Shown here: positions 40,417 to 41,638 of the stretch, in pieces
How positions within the stretch are numbered: the first letter of the stretch is position 1
How the letters are laid out: every line of letters begins with the position of its first letter
Assembly: GCA_022446965.1 (NCBI GenBank)
Contig: JAKVBV010000021.1
Span: 1 to 41,638, forward strand
From: Phycisphaerales bacterium
Lineage (GTDB): Bacteria; Planctomycetota; Phycisphaerae; Phycisphaerales; SM1A02
Direction: 5' to 3'
Length of the DNA stretch: 41,638 bases
The notes under the pieces: model-generated
Databases searched by the model: none
The model's input: the letters and a program-made list of their open reading frames with translations, nothing else
What the model was told of the DNA's origin: nothing
Position numbers and translations under genes: made by a program

Positions 40417-41372
40417 GATGTCTTTGCTCCCGACCGCTTGAACAAGCGGCGAAACAGACCTGGTTTGTCCATGTGAGGCACGACCCGCGTGGTCTGCACG
40501 GAACGTCCGCCGGTGAGTTTGCTGTGGTCCACACCAAGAAGATCGTCTGCGTAGGCCTGTTCCCCGGGGCCAGCGTCGGCCATGGGGCCTTCGGCGTCGC
40601 CACGAAGAAACTGGCGAATCAGAAGCTGCGTGGTGTCGAGTTCGCCAAGCTGATCCTGCGGCCAGTCGCGGAGCCGCTCGAACGCATCACGGGTGCCGTT
40701 CATCAACACGCGACCCCTGTGCAACATCACCATGCGATCAGCAATGGTGAAGGCGGAGTCCATTTCGTGGGTGACGACCACACTGGCCACACCGAGCTTC
40801 TTGGTGAGATCGATCATCAAACGGTCGATCGCGGCACTCGTCACCGGGTCGAGCCCCGCCGACGGCTCATCGTAGAACAGGATCTTGGGATCGAGCGCGA
40901 GCGCACGGGCAAGCCCGGCCCGCTTCTTCATGCCACCACTGATTTGCGAGGGGTACTTGTCGGCCGCTTCGCGGAGATCAACCAGTTCCAGTTTGATCTT
41001 GACCATCATGTCGATGATCGATCCGTCCAGTTGTGTGTGCTCTTCCAGCACGAGCGCCACGTTGTCGGACACCGTCATCGAATTGAACAGGGCGCCACTC
41101 TGGAACAAGATGCCGAACTGCTTGCGCACCTCGTTCATGCCTGCTTCGTCGAGCGAAGCGAGATCCTGCCCCAAGACACGCACCGAACCTTCATCGGGCG
41201 TGAGTGCCCCGATCATGTGCCGCAGCGTGGTCGACTTGCCGCAGCCAGATCCACCCATGACGACAACGATCTCCCCCTGCCGCACGTCCATGTTGAGCCC
41301 GTCGAGCACGGTTTGATTGCCGAACCGTTTGACAAGGTCGCGGATTTCGATGACCACGTCACCGGCGCTCAT
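40413..41372 (-). CDS. mlaF: MlaF family ABC transporter ATPase
   Basis: 319 residues. Walker A is GGSGCGKST (40-48), the Q-loop is in FGILFQSGALFNSMTV, the signature is SQISGGMKKRAGLARALALDP, Walker B is ILFYDEPSAGLDP and the H-loop is VVTHEM. ISGGMKKR and SGALF are hallmarks of the Mla/Mkl/TGD3 group. The last ~60 residues after RQFLRG are polar, ending in LFRRLFKRSG, a basic amphipathic tail. It powers lipid movement through an MlaE-type permease that is not in the window. ATG 41372 is chosen: GGAGG lies seven bases upstream and it overlaps the previous stop as ATGA. A GTG at 41393 would add seven residues. Confidence 0.92.
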   Translation of the reverse strand: MSAGDVVIEIRDLVKRFGNQTVLDGLNMDVRQGEIVVVMGGSGCGKSTTLRHMIGALTPDEGSVRVLGQDLASLDEAGMNEVRKQFGILFQSGALFNSMTVSDNVALVLEEHTQLDGSIIDMMVKIKLELVDLREAADKYPSQISGGMKKRAGLARALALDPKILFYDEPSAGLDPVTSAAIDRLMIDLTKKLGVASVVVTHEMDSAFTIADRMVMLHRGRVLMNGTRDAFERLRDWPQDQLGELDTTQLLIRQFLRGDAEGPMADAGPGEQAYADDLLGVDHSKLTGGRSVQTTRVVPHMDKPGLFRRLFKRSGAKTS

Positions 41373-41638
41373 GGGCGTGCCTCCGGAGGCCACGTGAGCG
41401 AAGTGCCGTCTTCCAAGGTGATCACGATGGCACGGAACTCCAAGACGAATGCCCCTTCCGGCGATTGCAGCACGAACAGGGCATCAACCTGTGCGGCCGC
41501 TCGCGTGAATCGCGCCTCATAGCCTACCCACCACGCCCCGGCGGGTGCGTCACGCTCGGGTTGGTCCGGACGCTGTCGCATCGATTCCAATGTGCCCAGC
41601 CGCGATGCGATCGTGTGCAGGAACATGCCCGCTTGGCG
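41369..41638 (-). CDS. Unrecognised protein upstream of mlaF, partial
   Basis: The frame is open to the window edge; the ATG at 41626 may be internal. The 89 visible residues include MFLHTIASRLGTLESMRQRP, WWVGYEARFTRAAAQVDALFVL, and AFVLEFRAIVITLEDGTSLTWPP. The last part alternates hydrophobic and polar residues like beta-strands, and there is no membrane helix, so it is not an MlaE permease C-terminus. The stop overlaps the mlaF start (ATGA at 41369-41372), so it belongs to the same operon. A periplasmic or auxiliary lipid-transport component is possible but unsupported. Confidence 0.6.
   Translation of the reverse strand, partial: RQAGMFLHTIASRLGTLESMRQRPDQPERDAPAGAWWVGYEARFTRAAAQVDALFVLQSPEGAFVLEFRAIVITLEDGTSLTWPPEARP
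41380..41384 (-). promoter_or_regulatory. Ribosome binding site deciding the mlaF start
   Basis: GGAGG on the minus strand, seven bases before the ATG at 41372. It lies within the alternative longer frame from 41393, so it favours the shorter product. Confidence 0.6.

Overview
The window is GC-rich (about 60% by eye) and densely coded, and looks like chromosomal DNA of a planctomycete, most likely of the Phycisphaerae. Supporting signs are two secreted proteins ending in dockerin-like GDxDxSGxVDVxDL modules, a tandem 3-keto-disaccharide hydrolase (DUF1080), a fibro-slime protein, a GYF-like protein, a PPi-type phosphofructokinase and a marine-style saccharide complement. This taxonomic call is inference; no rRNA or tRNA gene is present. 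I see no insertion sequence, prophage, CRISPR array or replication origin.

Layout. 1-1593: 3' part of a secreted subtilase ending at a strong hairpin. 1675-7984 (minus): M42 aminopeptidase, YceI, a polytopic membrane protein, an APH-fold kinase and a DUF481 outer-membrane protein, close enough to be one operon, followed by a MuiA-like DUF4139 protein. 8147-12847: protein-kinase-like and DinB genes (+), PPi-type phosphofructokinase (-), tandem DUF1080 protein (+) and a GYF/Sm-like small protein (+). 12906-20824 (minus): beta-helix/dockerin protein, MFS carrier, GH38 alpha-mannosidase and an SSF symporter with an unusual soluble insert. 21004-21183: remnant of a GNAT acetyltransferase. 21132-27521 (minus): TetR regulator, outer-membrane factor, membrane-fusion protein and RND pump, each start overlapping the previous stop, behind a recognisable promoter and candidate operator. 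27633-31223 (minus): four-gene saccharide cassette with GDP-mannose 3,5-epimerase, GT4 glycosyltransferase, formyltransferase and WcaF-like acetyltransferase. 31526-35106 (+): tricorn-type protease and a coupled 34-residue membrane peptide. 35100-37021 (minus): plant-type ferredoxin-NADP reductase and a fibro-slime protein. 37171-38463 (+): MurA. 38456-41638 (minus): TrmH-type methyltransferase, MlaD, MlaF and an unrecognised gene cut by the window edge.

How the genes work together. Four multigene units stand out. One is a self-regulated tripartite efflux operon. The second is a mannoside catabolism unit (GH38 plus two carriers). The third is an envelope-polysaccharide cassette whose epimerase would supply a rare GDP-hexose. 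The fourth is an Mla-type lipid-transport unit. At least nine adjacent gene pairs overlap by ATGA, GTGA or TGATG, so translational coupling is the dominant operon style. No single locus is clearly a wholly new system. The best leads are the epimerase/formyltransferase cassette, the symporter with its insert beside GH38, the tricorn-coupled micropeptide and the plant-type reductase.
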